The notes under the pieces: generated by a model
Databases searched by the model: none
Seen by the model: only the letters and a program-made list of their open reading frames with translations
What the model was told of the DNA's origin: nothing
Position numbers and translations under genes: made by a program
Shown here: positions 15,185-24,180 of the stretch, piece after piece
Position numbering within the stretch: the stretch's first letter is position 1
How the letters are laid out: every line of letters starts with the position of its first letter
Assembly (NCBI RefSeq): GCF_022458865.1
Contig: NZ_JAJNMU010000005.1
Location: 186,001-250,000, forward strand
DNA length: 64,000 nucleotides
Direction of reading: 5' to 3'
Source: Paenibacillus periandrae
Lineage (GTDB): Bacteria; Bacillota; Bacilli; Paenibacillales; NBRC-103111

Positions 15185-15559
15185 ATGGCAAATGTCCCCC
15201 AAATATCCGATGCGGAATGGGAAGTCATGAAAGTACTCTGGGCCAAGACACCGCGTACGGCCAACGAGGTCATCGAGGCTCTGGAAGATCAAACCGATTG
15301 GAAACCAAAGACGGTAAGAACGCTGTTAAACAGACTGGCCCAAAAACAAGCTATTTCGTATTCGCAGGAAAATAAGGTGTACGCCTATTTCCCGCTCGTA
15401 ACCGAGGACGAATGTGTAAGGTACGAAACGGAGTCTTTTCTGAAAAGGATTTACGGCGGTGCCTTTAAACCGATGCTGGTTAACTTTTTGAAAGAAGACA
15501 AGCTCTCTGCCGAAGATATTAAAGAATTGAAAAGCATCCTTGATGATAAAACAAAATGA
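15185..15559 (+). CDS. BlaI/MecI/CopY-family repressor
   Basis: Dimeric winged-helix repressor, 124 residues. ISDAEWEVMKVLWAKTPRTA starts the family pattern, WKPKTVRTLLNRLAQKQAIS is the recognition helix, and the C-terminal third (ECVRYETESFLKRIYGGAFK) is the dimerisation and cleavage region. BlaI-type repressors are inactivated by the M56 protease-sensor encoded next door. ATG follows AGGAGG. The gene is preceded by twin operators overlapping its promoter, so it is autoregulated. No beta-lactamase gene is within reach, so the pair likely senses another cell-wall or envelope signal. Confidence 0.9.
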   Translation: MANVPQISDAEWEVMKVLWAKTPRTANEVIEALEDQTDWKPKTVRTLLNRLAQKQAISYSQENKVYAYFPLVTEDECVRYETESFLKRIYGGAFKPMLVNFLKEDKLSAEDIKELKSILDDKTK

Positions 15560-15628
15560 ACAAGCTGCAGGCAAGCATCAAGCCCGCCATTATCGCATTA
15601 GAAGTGAGTACAAAAGAGAAAGGGAAGG

Positions 15629-17209
15629 GTGAATGTGAATCAAATAACGGAGCAGCTTATCAAGCTGTTCGATTGGGTATGGTCGGTCTCGATCATGGCA
15701 AGTGTCTTGGTTGTACTGATTATTGTGATGCAGCGTGTGCTCAAGAATCGGTTGAAACCAAGATGGCATTACTTGATGTGGCTGCTCGTAATAGTCCGAT
15801 TAATGCTGCCATGGGGCCCAGAGAGCGAATTCAGTATTTATAATTGGATCGGTTATACGGATTCCGTTCACTCTAACGTCCATGTCAATCAGGAAGAAAG
15901 ATCTGCAGAAGCTGCACTACCGGAAAAAACCGCTGTCCAAACGATGTACCGAAATGTTTTCGTGGTATGGCTGATTGGTGTGTGTGTATTGGGGGCGTAC
16001 ACAATTCGGATCAATAGAAGCTTTGCCCAACAGATGAGCAAAGAGACGGTTACGATAACCAATGCAAGAATACTGGAGCTTTTTGATCAATGTAAACAAA
16101 TGATGTCGATTCATAAACCGATTGCTCTGGTGGAATCCCCCAGTACGTCTACACCGACCCTTTTTGGTATGATCAAACCGCAATTGATCATGCCTCAAGC
16201 TACAATAAATCATTTGAATGACGAGCAATTGCAGCATGTGTTCCTGCATGAATTGGCCCATAGCAAGCGAAATGATATTGCGGTTAATTGGTTCATGCAT
16301 ATTTTGCTAATTATTCATTGGTTCAATCCCGTCCTGTGGTATGCCTATCGTCGAATGCGGGAAGATCAGGAAATCGCCAGCGACGCGCTTGCGCTCAGTT
16401 ACCTTGCTCCTGACAAAAGCCAGGATTATGGACATACCCTCATCAAATTATTAGAAAATTTCTCGCAGCCGGCAAGAGTCGCAGGGAACGTCAATCTTAC
16501 AGGCAGCAAAGCACAGCTGCAAAGGAGAATTACGATGATCAAACAGTTTAAATCCAATTCGTACCGCTGGTCTTTCCTTGGGATAGCGGCCATAATCTTC
16601 ATTAGTGGCTGTACGCTAACCAATCCCAAGACAAGCGAGACAGCCTCACAATCGGTGAGTACAACAATCTCCGAAGAAAAAGTCAAACAGTCGGCTGCAA
16701 CGGATTCGAAGCCGCCAGCTAACGAAGAGAAGCTAGGAGGATCTGCTTCGATAGGGACACCACCAACGGCGCTGGACGACAAGCCAACACCAACGCTTAC
16801 CGCTCCCAGTGAAGCGCAGCCTACCATAGTGGACGATAAGCCACGAACGGCCGCCCCTGCAAGACAGCAGCCAACGGGATCGGAAGAGAAGCCGATGCTG
16901 TTCGCATCCACAAGTCAGGAACCAGCGGTTCAGGAAGACAAGCCAAAACCTGTCGCATCTGTAAGGCAGCCAGCGGTGTTGGATGATAAACCGAGGCAAG
17001 CAGCTGTTGCTGTACCGGAGCCAGCCGTGTCCGGCGAGAAGTCGAGACCGGCTCCAGCACCTGCCGCAGCACAGAAGCCAATGCTGTTAGAAGACACACC
17101 AAGATCAGCCCCTGCCGTTGCACCACTACCACCCGTGTCGGACGACAAGTCGAAGCCTGCTCCTGTCCCTCAAGTCGTAGTGGAACCAGCGACCTTACCT
17201 AGCAGCTAA
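15629..17209 (+). CDS. M56-family membrane metalloprotease sensor (BlaR1/MecR1-like) with repeat tail
   Basis: Integral membrane zinc protease, 526 residues. Hydrophobic segments lie near 20-35, 45-60, 108-125 and 220-240. The zinc site is HELAH (207-211) with EDQEIASDA supplying the third ligand, giving cytoplasmic-side proteolysis of the BlaI-type repressor in the known model. A further membrane segment (312-327) ends ISGC, and residues about 364-526 form nine Pro/Ala-rich repeats. The penicillin-binding sensor domain of BlaR1 is absent. Start: GTG at 15629 or the GTG two codons later, after GGGAAGGGTGA. A strong hairpin terminator follows. The signal sensed is unknown. Confidence 0.85.
   Translation: MNVNQITEQLIKLFDWVWSVSIMASVLVVLIIVMQRVLKNRLKPRWHYLMWLLVIVRLMLPWGPESEFSIYNWIGYTDSVHSNVHVNQEERSAEAALPEKTAVQTMYRNVFVVWLIGVCVLGAYTIRINRSFAQQMSKETVTITNARILELFDQCKQMMSIHKPIALVESPSTSTPTLFGMIKPQLIMPQATINHLNDEQLQHVFLHELAHSKRNDIAVNWFMHILLIIHWFNPVLWYAYRRMREDQEIASDALALSYLAPDKSQDYGHTLIKLLENFSQPARVAGNVNLTGSKAQLQRRITMIKQFKSNSYRWSFLGIAAIIFISGCTLTNPKTSETASQSVSTTISEEKVKQSAATDSKPPANEEKLGGSASIGTPPTALDDKPTPTLTAPSEAQPTIVDDKPRTAAPARQQPTGSEEKPMLFASTSQEPAVQEDKPKPVASVRQPAVLDDKPRQAAVAVPEPAVSGEKSRPAPAPAAAQKPMLLEDTPRSAPAVAPLPPVSDDKSKPAPVPQVVVEPATLPSS
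16721..17206 (+). repeat. Nine degenerate in-frame repeats encoding a D-D-K-P tail
   Basis: The 3' part of the M56 gene encodes nine units of 16-19 residues. Each opens with an acidic pair and usually Lys-Pro (NEEKL, DDKPT, DDKPR, EEKPM, EDKPK, DDKPR, GEKSR, EDTPR, DDKSK), followed by an Ala/Pro/Val-rich stretch. A tail of this kind could span or bind the cell wall. Confidence 0.85.
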
Positions 17210-17339
17210 TCGCTCTGCAGTGGAGCTGGCAGTGGTATACCGCTAGCTATTTAGATACGATACAGAGAATCCAAAGCTGGGGTAATGCCTTACCGCTTCC
17301 GATGCAGCCGATGCTTGCTCCAAGAAACTCTTTCTACCA

Positions 17340-17364
17340 GACTGCCGGGAAAATACCGGCAGTC
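17340..17364 (+). terminator. Terminator after the M56 gene
   Basis: Perfect arms GACTGCCGG / CCGGCAGTC around GAAAATA, followed by TTATT. The gap 17210-17417 holds nothing else I recognise. Confidence 0.65.
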
Positions 17365-17417
17365 TTATTGCAGCTTCTGCACAAGCAGGAGCTGCCAGGA
17401 CGCGAGATAGCTTCAGC

Positions 17418-18464
17418 TCAAGCACCCCAGTGCTCTCTGACAAAATCCCATACACGGTCTTTAAAGTAACGGTGTCCCCCGTCTCCTACAAACAGCTCGC
17501 ATCGGTCAGCTGCACCGAATTGCTCATATATGCTTTGAACATGCTCGAAGGAAATATGTACACCCTCTATTGGAAACAGCGGGTCGGATTCGCCGTTGAT
17601 CATCAGCACAGGACGGGGAGCAATCAACCCTATCACATCGTACATCTCTCCGACCTGCATCATACCGGGAACGGCATTGCAGATACAATGATGGACCGAA
17701 ACCACCGAATGCTCAAACGTACAAAAATAACAGCCAGGTGCTACCAAGCGAATACGTTCATCCAGAGCTGCTGTAAATACGCACACCGCACCTCCACTGG
17801 AATTGCCCGTTATCATAACCTTGTCCATATCCAGCTCCGTGCGAGTCGCCGCATAATCCAGCACCTTGCTGAAGTCATGAACCCGCTCCCCAATTAAGGA
17901 ACGGCCAAACATGAGTGATATCCGCTGCAGATCATCACAGGATTTGCTTTTCCCTTCGTCCATATCCTCCTGCCGGGCCATCTCCCAGAACCCGCGCACT
18001 TCCGGTACAATAGCCGCATAGCCCCGCGCAACCGCTTGCTCCGCTAAATCCCGATCCTGGTGTACGGCCTCTTCCCGAGCCTCCGGGCTCTCAAAGTTAC
18101 CCGCATAGTCCTCCTTGCCGCGTCTCCCATGCCCATGCGCACAAATCGCTAAGGGCACCGGCTTTACCATATTCTTCGGCAGCAGAAGATAGAATGGTAC
18201 TTCGATATCCGTTTCACTTGTGATATAGATCTTCTCCCGTACATAATCAGGAAACTCGACGATTTCCGTTACTCGCGGCGATAACGGGACGCCGGCTGAT
18301 TGTCGTCTGATTTGCTCAAGGCCTGTGATCTCAGCCAGTTTATTGCGAAAAGCCTGCTGCCATTCCAGCCACTTCCCTGTGTCCAACACCTGATGATAAT
18401 CAAACTCACGTGTAGTTTTTGCCAGAACCGACTGAATATATCTCTTCTCGTCAAAGTAAATCAT
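17418..18464 (-). CDS. Alpha/beta hydrolase, acetyl-xylan-esterase-like
   Basis: Cytoplasmic hydrolase of 348 residues without a signal peptide. PLAICAHGHGRRGKEDYAGN forms the oxyanion-hole region, MITGNSSGGAV (near residue 218) is the nucleophile elbow, NGESDPLFPIEG carries the acid and GDGGHRYFKD the His. The layout fits the large alpha/beta hydrolase group that includes cephalosporin-C deacetylase/acetyl xylan esterases and AbfX-type enzymes. The ATG overlaps the response-regulator stop by four bases (ATGA), so it is translated as the last gene of the importer/two-component operon. It probably removes acyl groups from the imported sugar; the substrate is inferred from context only. Confidence 0.82.
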   Translation of the reverse strand: MIYFDEKRYIQSVLAKTTREFDYHQVLDTGKWLEWQQAFRNKLAEITGLEQIRRQSAGVPLSPRVTEIVEFPDYVREKIYITSETDIEVPFYLLLPKNMVKPVPLAICAHGHGRRGKEDYAGNFESPEAREEAVHQDRDLAEQAVARGYAAIVPEVRGFWEMARQEDMDEGKSKSCDDLQRISLMFGRSLIGERVHDFSKVLDYAATRTELDMDKVMITGNSSGGAVCVFTAALDERIRLVAPGCYFCTFEHSVVSVHHCICNAVPGMMQVGEMYDVIGLIAPRPVLMINGESDPLFPIEGVHISFEHVQSIYEQFGAADRCELFVGDGGHRYFKDRVWDFVREHWGA

Positions 18465-20089
18465 GGTTTGCTCCTCCTCGTATCGCAGCCCCGGCTATAG
18501 ATCAGTGGGGGCACACCGATTTCATTTTTGAATAGCTGAATAAAGTAACGCTTATTGTCGTAGCCCAACGTATAAGAGATTTCTTCCACCGTTTTGTCCG
18601 TGTTATCCAACAGCTCTTTGGCCTTATTCATCTTGGTTTGGATCACATATTCAATAAAGGTCAAGCCCGTTTCCTTCTTATACAATCTGCTGAAGTAGGA
18701 GGAATTCAAGTGCAGGTAATCGGCTACCTCCTCTAGCGTTATTTTGTGATGCAGATGATCCTGAACGTATCGCTGCGCTTCACTGATTTCCCCCCGCTTG
18801 GATTGTTGGAATATAGTACCCATTTGCGAAAGCATCTCTTCCAAATGCACTAACATCCAGCTTTTCAATTGTTTCGTATGATCGATCTCGCTCATCGTGC
18901 TGTGGAGAACCTCAACGGAATAGTTGGTTTGGAATTTTTGCAGTGATTTGAATTTAACTCGCATATCCAGAAGCAGCTTCAATGCCCATTCTTTGACCAT
19001 ATCCGGGGGGAACCGTTCTTTCTCTACAAAGGACATCCATCTGGAAGCCGCCTCCTCCATGCCCTGGACATCCTCCTGCAAAATTAGCTGTTTGATTTCC
19101 TCAAGCGCCTCGGAAAAGCAGGTAAACAAATCTGCTTTTGAAAACTCCTCTTCCTTAATAACACCTATATACCCTTGCGGCAAATAAAAACGATGATCGA
19201 GCATATGTAATAGCTTGAGCAGGCTAGCTTTGAGCTGATGCGGTTGTCCTGATCGTTCACCTAGATAAAATGAGACCTGGACCCTTAAATATTTGGCAAG
19301 TGAATCCTGAACCTGCTTGAGAGTATCGTGCACCAAGCTGTATCCGTTTTCCTTCACCGTCAGGCGGCAGGGGATGAATAAGAATCCTGACTTGATACTG
19401 TAGCGAAAGCTGATCGCTCCCTCCACCTTCTCCAACATTTCATCCATCACATTGTCCACCGCATACATCAGCATGTCATCACACATATTCAAATTCTTTT
19501 TCGTTTGCGCATGCTGTTCGATGTGGTAAAGCACAAGCAAGTAAGGGTGAGCTTCATAGTTAATGCCATACTGCCTGAGCGTATCCAACCACTCTTCCTG
19601 ATGCCATATCTGATTATTCATAGTGCCTAACAAAAATTTTTGCTTCAGCTCCGCCTTATTGTCATGTAGAATATGCTGCAGCTGTTTTCTCTGTTTCCGA
19701 CTTTCCCTTACCGCATCCAGGCGCCCACAAAGCTGCTGCAGCTGGATCGTTATCGAGTCGGGAGATATGCTTTCCTTCAGCATGTAATCCTGAACGTTCA
19801 GCTTCACAGCCTGTTGTGCGTAATGAAAGTCGTTGTAGCAGGAGAGGATGATGGTGCAGAGCTCTCCGTTCAGCTCCTTTAGCTGTCTGATTAACTCGAT
19901 ACCCGATATTTGCGGCATACCGATGTCCGTAATCAGAATGTCGGGCATTTCTGCCTTTGCATGTTCAAGTGCTTCAAGGGGGTTATCATACATGCCCTGC
20001 ATGAGCAAGCCAAGCTCATCCCATGGTATGATTTGCTCCAAATATTCCAGTACGGGGTAATCATCATCAACCAACATGACCTTATACAT
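18461..20089 (-). CDS. Response regulator, REC plus AraC-type output (YesN-like)
   Basis: 542 residues. The receiver domain (1-120) has the acidic pocket VDDD, phospho-acceptor Asp55 in ILITDIGMP and the Lys in YMLKES. A roughly 300-residue middle region has no clear family. The C-terminal AraC pair of helix-turn-helix motifs ends with EISYTLGYDNKRYFIQLFKN. It acts with the histidine kinase encoded just upstream (8-base overlap) to control sugar uptake genes. ATG at 20089 has GGGAGGGG upstream; the open frame to 20158 lies inside the kinase gene. The direct repeats at 25211-25240 in front of the operon are candidate binding sites. Confidence 0.87.
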   Translation of the reverse strand: MYKVMLVDDDYPVLEYLEQIIPWDELGLLMQGMYDNPLEALEHAKAEMPDILITDIGMPQISGIELIRQLKELNGELCTIILSCYNDFHYAQQAVKLNVQDYMLKESISPDSITIQLQQLCGRLDAVRESRKQRKQLQHILHDNKAELKQKFLLGTMNNQIWHQEEWLDTLRQYGINYEAHPYLLVLYHIEQHAQTKKNLNMCDDMLMYAVDNVMDEMLEKVEGAISFRYSIKSGFLFIPCRLTVKENGYSLVHDTLKQVQDSLAKYLRVQVSFYLGERSGQPHQLKASLLKLLHMLDHRFYLPQGYIGVIKEEEFSKADLFTCFSEALEEIKQLILQEDVQGMEEAASRWMSFVEKERFPPDMVKEWALKLLLDMRVKFKSLQKFQTNYSVEVLHSTMSEIDHTKQLKSWMLVHLEEMLSQMGTIFQQSKRGEISEAQRYVQDHLHHKITLEEVADYLHLNSSYFSRLYKKETGLTFIEYVIQTKMNKAKELLDNTDKTVEEISYTLGYDNKRYFIQLFKNEIGVPPLIYSRGCDTRRSKP

Positions 20090-21896
20090 ACGATTTCCCC
20101 TCCCTTCGATGGCTTCCTGGAATATAAATGCTGATCTTGGTTCCGAAACCTTCCTCACTTTCTATAGCTAAAGTGCTGCTACAACCGTATATGAGCTGCA
20201 GACGTTCATATGCATTTTTTAATCCGATTCCCGAGATATCCGTGTGACTAGAACCGCTCTCTTCCGCATCCATACCGGAATACAATTTCTTCCGCAGCCT
20301 ACCCAGCACCTCCCGCCCCATTCCATCCCCATTGTCCTCTACGGTTATAGCTAATCCTTTGGAATCCTTCCAGCTCGCGACCCGAACGGTACCACCTTTA
20401 TGCCTTAGCCCGTGAAGGATAGCATTTTCTACAAAAGGCTGAATGGAGAAACGCGGAATTTCCTCCAATAATGTCTCCGAGGCAGGACTAAGCTCCAAGA
20501 CAATAGGCTCCTTATGCCGGAAATTGACCAGCAGGACGTAGTTGGAGATCAGCTCAAGCTCGTCATGCAAGGAAATATACTCATTGTTGCGATTGATCGT
20601 CATCCGCATAAACGAGGATAAGGAGCTGAGCAGTTCAGCATTTTCCCGGTCACCCTTCATCCAGATTTTCATTCGCACGGAATTAATCGTATTGAACAGG
20701 ATATGAGGATTCACCTGAGCCTGGAGCATTTCGAGCTCTGCTGTCCGCTTGCGTGTCTGCTCCAACGTAATTTGTCCGATCATGAGCTGGATACGATCGA
20801 GCATATGGTCGAAGGATTGGGCGAATTCTCCAATTTCATCCTGTGTTAAAATATTCGACCTTACCGTTAAATTCCCGGAACGCACCTTGGCTGCCACCTT
20901 ACCCAACAGCTTGATGGGCTTGGTCAACTGGTTCATCAGATACAGCAAAATGATAAGAAATACGGCAAAACAGGTGATCGTCAGCAGCAAAACATTTTGA
21001 TGGACACGACTGATCGTATCGATCGCTTCTTTATAAGGCACCATGCTGACCAAATACCAATCCGAAAAAGACAGCTTATGCTTGACCAGCAAAAAATCCT
21101 TGTCCTGTTCCTTAACGATGACGGGTCCCTCGCCCTCATCCCCGATCTGGTTCATATACGGAAACGTTGTACCGATTCGTGCAGGGTTGGTATGTGATAG
21201 CACGGCTCCCTTACTATTCACCAGCATAATCTCTTGTGAGCTGCTGTAATTCTGAAATATATGATGAATATCCGTTTCGAACATGCTGGCGATAATATAG
21301 CCGCTCGTTCTGGAGGAATTTCGAATCGTACGGGCAATCGTGATCAGATATGGACTTTTGCCAGCACTGGAAACAATATAGTTGGGCTGTGTCCCCACCC
21401 AATACGTTTCCAACGCATCTCTATTCTCCAATTGGCGAAACCAATCCAGGCGAGTGAAATTCAATGGATCGTAATCCTGAAATTCAGAATAGTTGGAGTA
21501 AGCGGTTCCAGATGTATCTATAACGGCCAAATAGATGGGATTGCTCGCAGCCGTCTCCACGTTGGCGAATTTCTCATTCATCCTCTTGAGCTGAAAAAAT
21601 CGGGCTGCAGATCCCTTGTCTGTCATCGTGTCATTCAAAATCGTTGTAACCTCATTATCGAACTGTATGACATTCGTGGTGTAGATCAGGTTGTTGATCA
21701 GATTCGTAACATAAATATCCAATGTATATAAGGTTTGCTCCGTATTGGCAACCGCTTGCTCCTTCAGCACATCCTTCGTAATATAGTTGGAAATGAGCAC
21801 TGCGATGACCATCGGGACAATCAAACAAAGGATCGAGGAAACGAGCAATTTTTGCCTAAATGACTTGACGTTAAGGATGTGTGCCCAACCGTTCAT
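20082..21896 (-). CDS. Sensor histidine kinase (YesM-like, HisKA_7TM-independent LytS/YesM class)
   Basis: 604 residues. Membrane helices at about 15-38 and 301-322 flank an extracellular Cache-type sensing domain, then HAMP (324-376). The phospho-acceptor is His398 in LQAQVNPHILFNTINSVRM, and the ATPase domain shows QPFVENAILHGLRHKGG and VEDNGDGMG with SGIGLKNAYERL. It probably senses an extracellular sugar or the binding-protein/ligand complex and phosphorylates the adjacent response regulator. Start: ATG at 21896; the Shine-Dalgarno (AAGAAGTGA) is weak. It follows the binding-protein gene after 73 bases that contain a hairpin, which may lower its expression relative to the importer. Confidence 0.87.
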   Translation of the reverse strand: MNGWAHILNVKSFRQKLLVSSILCLIVPMVIAVLISNYITKDVLKEQAVANTEQTLYTLDIYVTNLINNLIYTTNVIQFDNEVTTILNDTMTDKGSAARFFQLKRMNEKFANVETAASNPIYLAVIDTSGTAYSNYSEFQDYDPLNFTRLDWFRQLENRDALETYWVGTQPNYIVSSAGKSPYLITIARTIRNSSRTSGYIIASMFETDIHHIFQNYSSSQEIMLVNSKGAVLSHTNPARIGTTFPYMNQIGDEGEGPVIVKEQDKDFLLVKHKLSFSDWYLVSMVPYKEAIDTISRVHQNVLLLTITCFAVFLIILLYLMNQLTKPIKLLGKVAAKVRSGNLTVRSNILTQDEIGEFAQSFDHMLDRIQLMIGQITLEQTRKRTAELEMLQAQVNPHILFNTINSVRMKIWMKGDRENAELLSSLSSFMRMTINRNNEYISLHDELELISNYVLLVNFRHKEPIVLELSPASETLLEEIPRFSIQPFVENAILHGLRHKGGTVRVASWKDSKGLAITVEDNGDGMGREVLGRLRKKLYSGMDAEESGSSHTDISGIGLKNAYERLQLIYGCSSTLAIESEEGFGTKISIYIPGSHRREGKSYV

Positions 21897-21925
21897 ATAT
21901 TCACTTCTTTTCCGTTGTTAAGAAA

Positions 21926-21955
21926 AGGACCGAGGAGCCATCATCTCCTTGATCC
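21926..21955 (-). other. Intergenic hairpin between binding protein and kinase genes
   Basis: AGGA-C-CGAGGA and TCCTTGATCCT can form an imperfect stem. There is no T-run. In importer operons such structures often protect the 3' end of the highly expressed binding-protein message; that role is inferred. Confidence 0.3.
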
Positions 21956-21969
21956 TCATCTATCATCCA

Positions 21970-23310
21970 TTACTTTTTGTTTGCTGCTGCAATTTTGTTC
22001 AGCGCTTCGGTCCCCTGGGAAATCGTCGTGTTGAGATCCTGAACACCGAGCAGGAACTTTTCCGTTTCCCCATTGAAGGCTTTCGCTGCTTCCGCACTAT
22101 AGGTAGGAGGCATATCCAGCTCAGCAAATTTAAATGTATTCATTACATGCAGCAGCGATTCCTTATCCATAAATTGTGGCTGGGCCACATTGCTCATAAC
22201 CGTATCGACAAGCTTGGATTTGTCCGCTTTCTTCCAGGCGGGAAACTCCTTGCCTTGCAGAACCAGCCCTTCCGTCGATAAAAAGCGCGCTGCCTTATAA
22301 GCTTCTTCTTTATGCTTCGACTTGGAGGATATAGCGATGAAATCTCCGTTAACTCCTGTATATCCACTCGTATCATCCTTGGAAAACTTCGGATAAGGGG
22401 CGTATACCGTTTTGAAGGTTGCAGGCAATTGAGCCGTACCTCCGGATTCCTTCACCAGCCAGGACCCGTCAAACACCATAGCAATGTTGCCTTTCATGAA
22501 AGCCGCACGGTTATCCAGCTTTTGTGCGATAATGTCCGCATAAGGCATTGCTGTTTTATCGATTTGCTGCGCCTTCCACATCAACTCCAGCGATTTCCTC
22601 GTCCGGGCGTTATCCACATTGGGCGTCCCGTCTTTTTTGTACATCCCGTTTTCCTGCGGCTGATTCGATAGCACAGGGTTCAGCAATGTATTATGGAAAT
22701 GGCCCCCGTATACCTTTTTCACACCCTCGCCCTTCGTCAGCTTCTTGGCGTAATCCATGTACTCATCCCAGGTCCAATCCTTCGGCACGGGGAGTCCGGC
22801 CGCATCCAGGTAATCTTTATTCAACAGTACCAGCTTTGCACTGTATTTTCCAGGAATGGCATAATATTTCCCATTAAACTTCATGTCCAGCATATACTCG
22901 TCGTCGTAGTTAAGGCCTTCCTTTTTCATATATTCATCAAGCGGCTCGAGCATTCCCATGCCAATACGCTGTGAATAAGCACTTGAGCTATTGAGTACAA
23001 AAATATCTAATTGCTCACCTGAAGCAGCCAATAAATCGAGCTTTTTCATAGCATCAATCGCACTTTCAGTAAGAAATTCGTACTCCAGCTTAATGTCGGG
23101 ATTCTTGGCATTAAAAGCGTCAACCGCTTTGTTAATCGCTTCCCTCTCATTAGTGTACCAGCTGTGCAGCTTAATGACGACTGGCTTTTTTTCAGACGGG
23201 TTGTCTGTCTTTTTATTCGGATCCTGTGCACTTGGTCCGGAAGAACAGCCCAGCATAGAGCCACAAGCAAGTATTACGGTTAATGGTATCGTTAGCCATT
23301 TTATTGTCAT
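21970..23310 (-). CDS. Family 1 extracellular sugar-binding lipoprotein
   Basis: Substrate-binding protein of the importer, 446 residues. The signal sequence ends in a lipobox with Cys22 (SMLGC), followed by a Ser/Pro/Lys-rich linker. KLHSWYTNEREAINKAVDAF and NPDIKLEYEFL mark the first lobe of the family, GKYYAIPGKYSAKLVLLNKD and the later MVFDGSWLVKE are typical ligand-site regions of CUT1 binding proteins. ATG at 23310 has GGGGGAA upstream. It lies third in the operon after the two permease genes and before the two-component genes. The ligand is an unidentified oligosaccharide, possibly acylated given the terminal hydrolase gene. Confidence 0.88.
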   Translation of the reverse strand: MTIKWLTIPLTVILACGSMLGCSSGPSAQDPNKKTDNPSEKKPVVIKLHSWYTNEREAINKAVDAFNAKNPDIKLEYEFLTESAIDAMKKLDLLAASGEQLDIFVLNSSSAYSQRIGMGMLEPLDEYMKKEGLNYDDEYMLDMKFNGKYYAIPGKYSAKLVLLNKDYLDAAGLPVPKDWTWDEYMDYAKKLTKGEGVKKVYGGHFHNTLLNPVLSNQPQENGMYKKDGTPNVDNARTRKSLELMWKAQQIDKTAMPYADIIAQKLDNRAAFMKGNIAMVFDGSWLVKESGGTAQLPATFKTVYAPYPKFSKDDTSGYTGVNGDFIAISSKSKHKEEAYKAARFLSTEGLVLQGKEFPAWKKADKSKLVDTVMSNVAQPQFMDKESLLHVMNTFKFAELDMPPTYSAEAAKAFNGETEKFLLGVQDLNTTISQGTEALNKIAAANKK

Positions 23311-23337
23311 GATATTTCCCCCATATCGTTCGAATGT

Positions 23338-24168
23338 TTACCCTTTAACGCCACCAAGAGATATGCCTTCAATAACCTGCTTCTGTCCAATAACGAAAAT
23401 AACGAGCAGTGGAATAATCGCTGAAACGGTACCCGCCATAATGAGTGAATAAAATTGTCCATTTTCGTCGGCAAACGACTGAATGCCTAATTGCAGCGTA
23501 TACAAATGCTGAGAGCGAAGAAAAATAAGCGGGTTCTGATAGTCATTCCAACTCCATATAAACCGCAAAATCGCATAGGTCGCGATCGCTGGACGAACAA
23601 GCGGTATCCCAATATAAACAAATGTCCGATAATGCCCTGCACCGTCAAGCTTGGCTGACTCCATAAGCTCCTTGTTGATTCCCAGAAAAAACTGCCTTAG
23701 CAAAAATGTTCCGAGCACGCTAAAGCTGCCAAGCAGAATAAGTCCCGTATGGCTGTCAAACAATTGCAACCAGCGGTAAAAGATGAACTGGGGAACCAGA
23801 ATGGCTTCGTGCGGAATCATGTAGGTGCATAGCAGCATGAGGAAAACCGCACCTTTGCCTTTAAAATCGATTTTGGAAAAACCGTAGCCTGCCATGCAGG
23901 AAACTACAATGGAAACACATGTCGTGATGCAGGTTATTTTCAGAGAGTTCCAGTAAAAAAGCGGAAAGGGGGATTTCCCCAGCCACACGGCTTTATAATT
24001 GTTTATCGCATTCCAGTGGCGGGGAATCCATTCAACCGGATAATTGAACACATCCGCTTCCGGCTTTAATGAAGCTGAAAGCATCCATATAAACGGCAGC
24101 ATAAATGCGATTCCTAAACAAGACATGATCACGGTGATCATCAATTTCGTTGGATTGAGCTTTGTCAT
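23338..24168 (-). CDS. CUT1-type sugar ABC permease (MalG-like)
   Basis: Membrane subunit, 276 residues and about six hydrophobic segments. LPFIWMLSASLKPEADVF is the characteristic start of MalG-like proteins; the EAA-type loop is MESAKLDGAGHYRTFVYIGI (about residues 167-186). The last residues EGISLGGVKG are typical. It pairs with the MalF-like permease immediately upstream (12-base gap) and serves the binding protein downstream. No ATPase gene is present in the operon, so a shared MsmX/UgpC-type ATPase is expected. Confidence 0.9.
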   Translation of the reverse strand: MTKLNPTKLMITVIMSCLGIAFMLPFIWMLSASLKPEADVFNYPVEWIPRHWNAINNYKAVWLGKSPFPLFYWNSLKITCITTCVSIVVSCMAGYGFSKIDFKGKGAVFLMLLCTYMIPHEAILVPQFIFYRWLQLFDSHTGLILLGSFSVLGTFLLRQFFLGINKELMESAKLDGAGHYRTFVYIGIPLVRPAIATYAILRFIWSWNDYQNPLIFLRSQHLYTLQLGIQSFADENGQFYSLIMAGTVSAIIPLLVIFVIGQKQVIEGISLGGVKG

Positions 24169-24180
24169 GCCTTCACTCCC

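Noticed and set aside
16426-17148. Long minus-strand ORFs opposite the M56 repeat region
   Set aside because: They arise from the repetitive GC-rich coding strand; low-complexity composition, no RBS.
20090-20158. Upstream extension of the YesN-type response regulator
   Set aside because: It lies inside the histidine kinase gene; the receiver domain starts at the ATG at 20089 with a proper Shine-Dalgarno.
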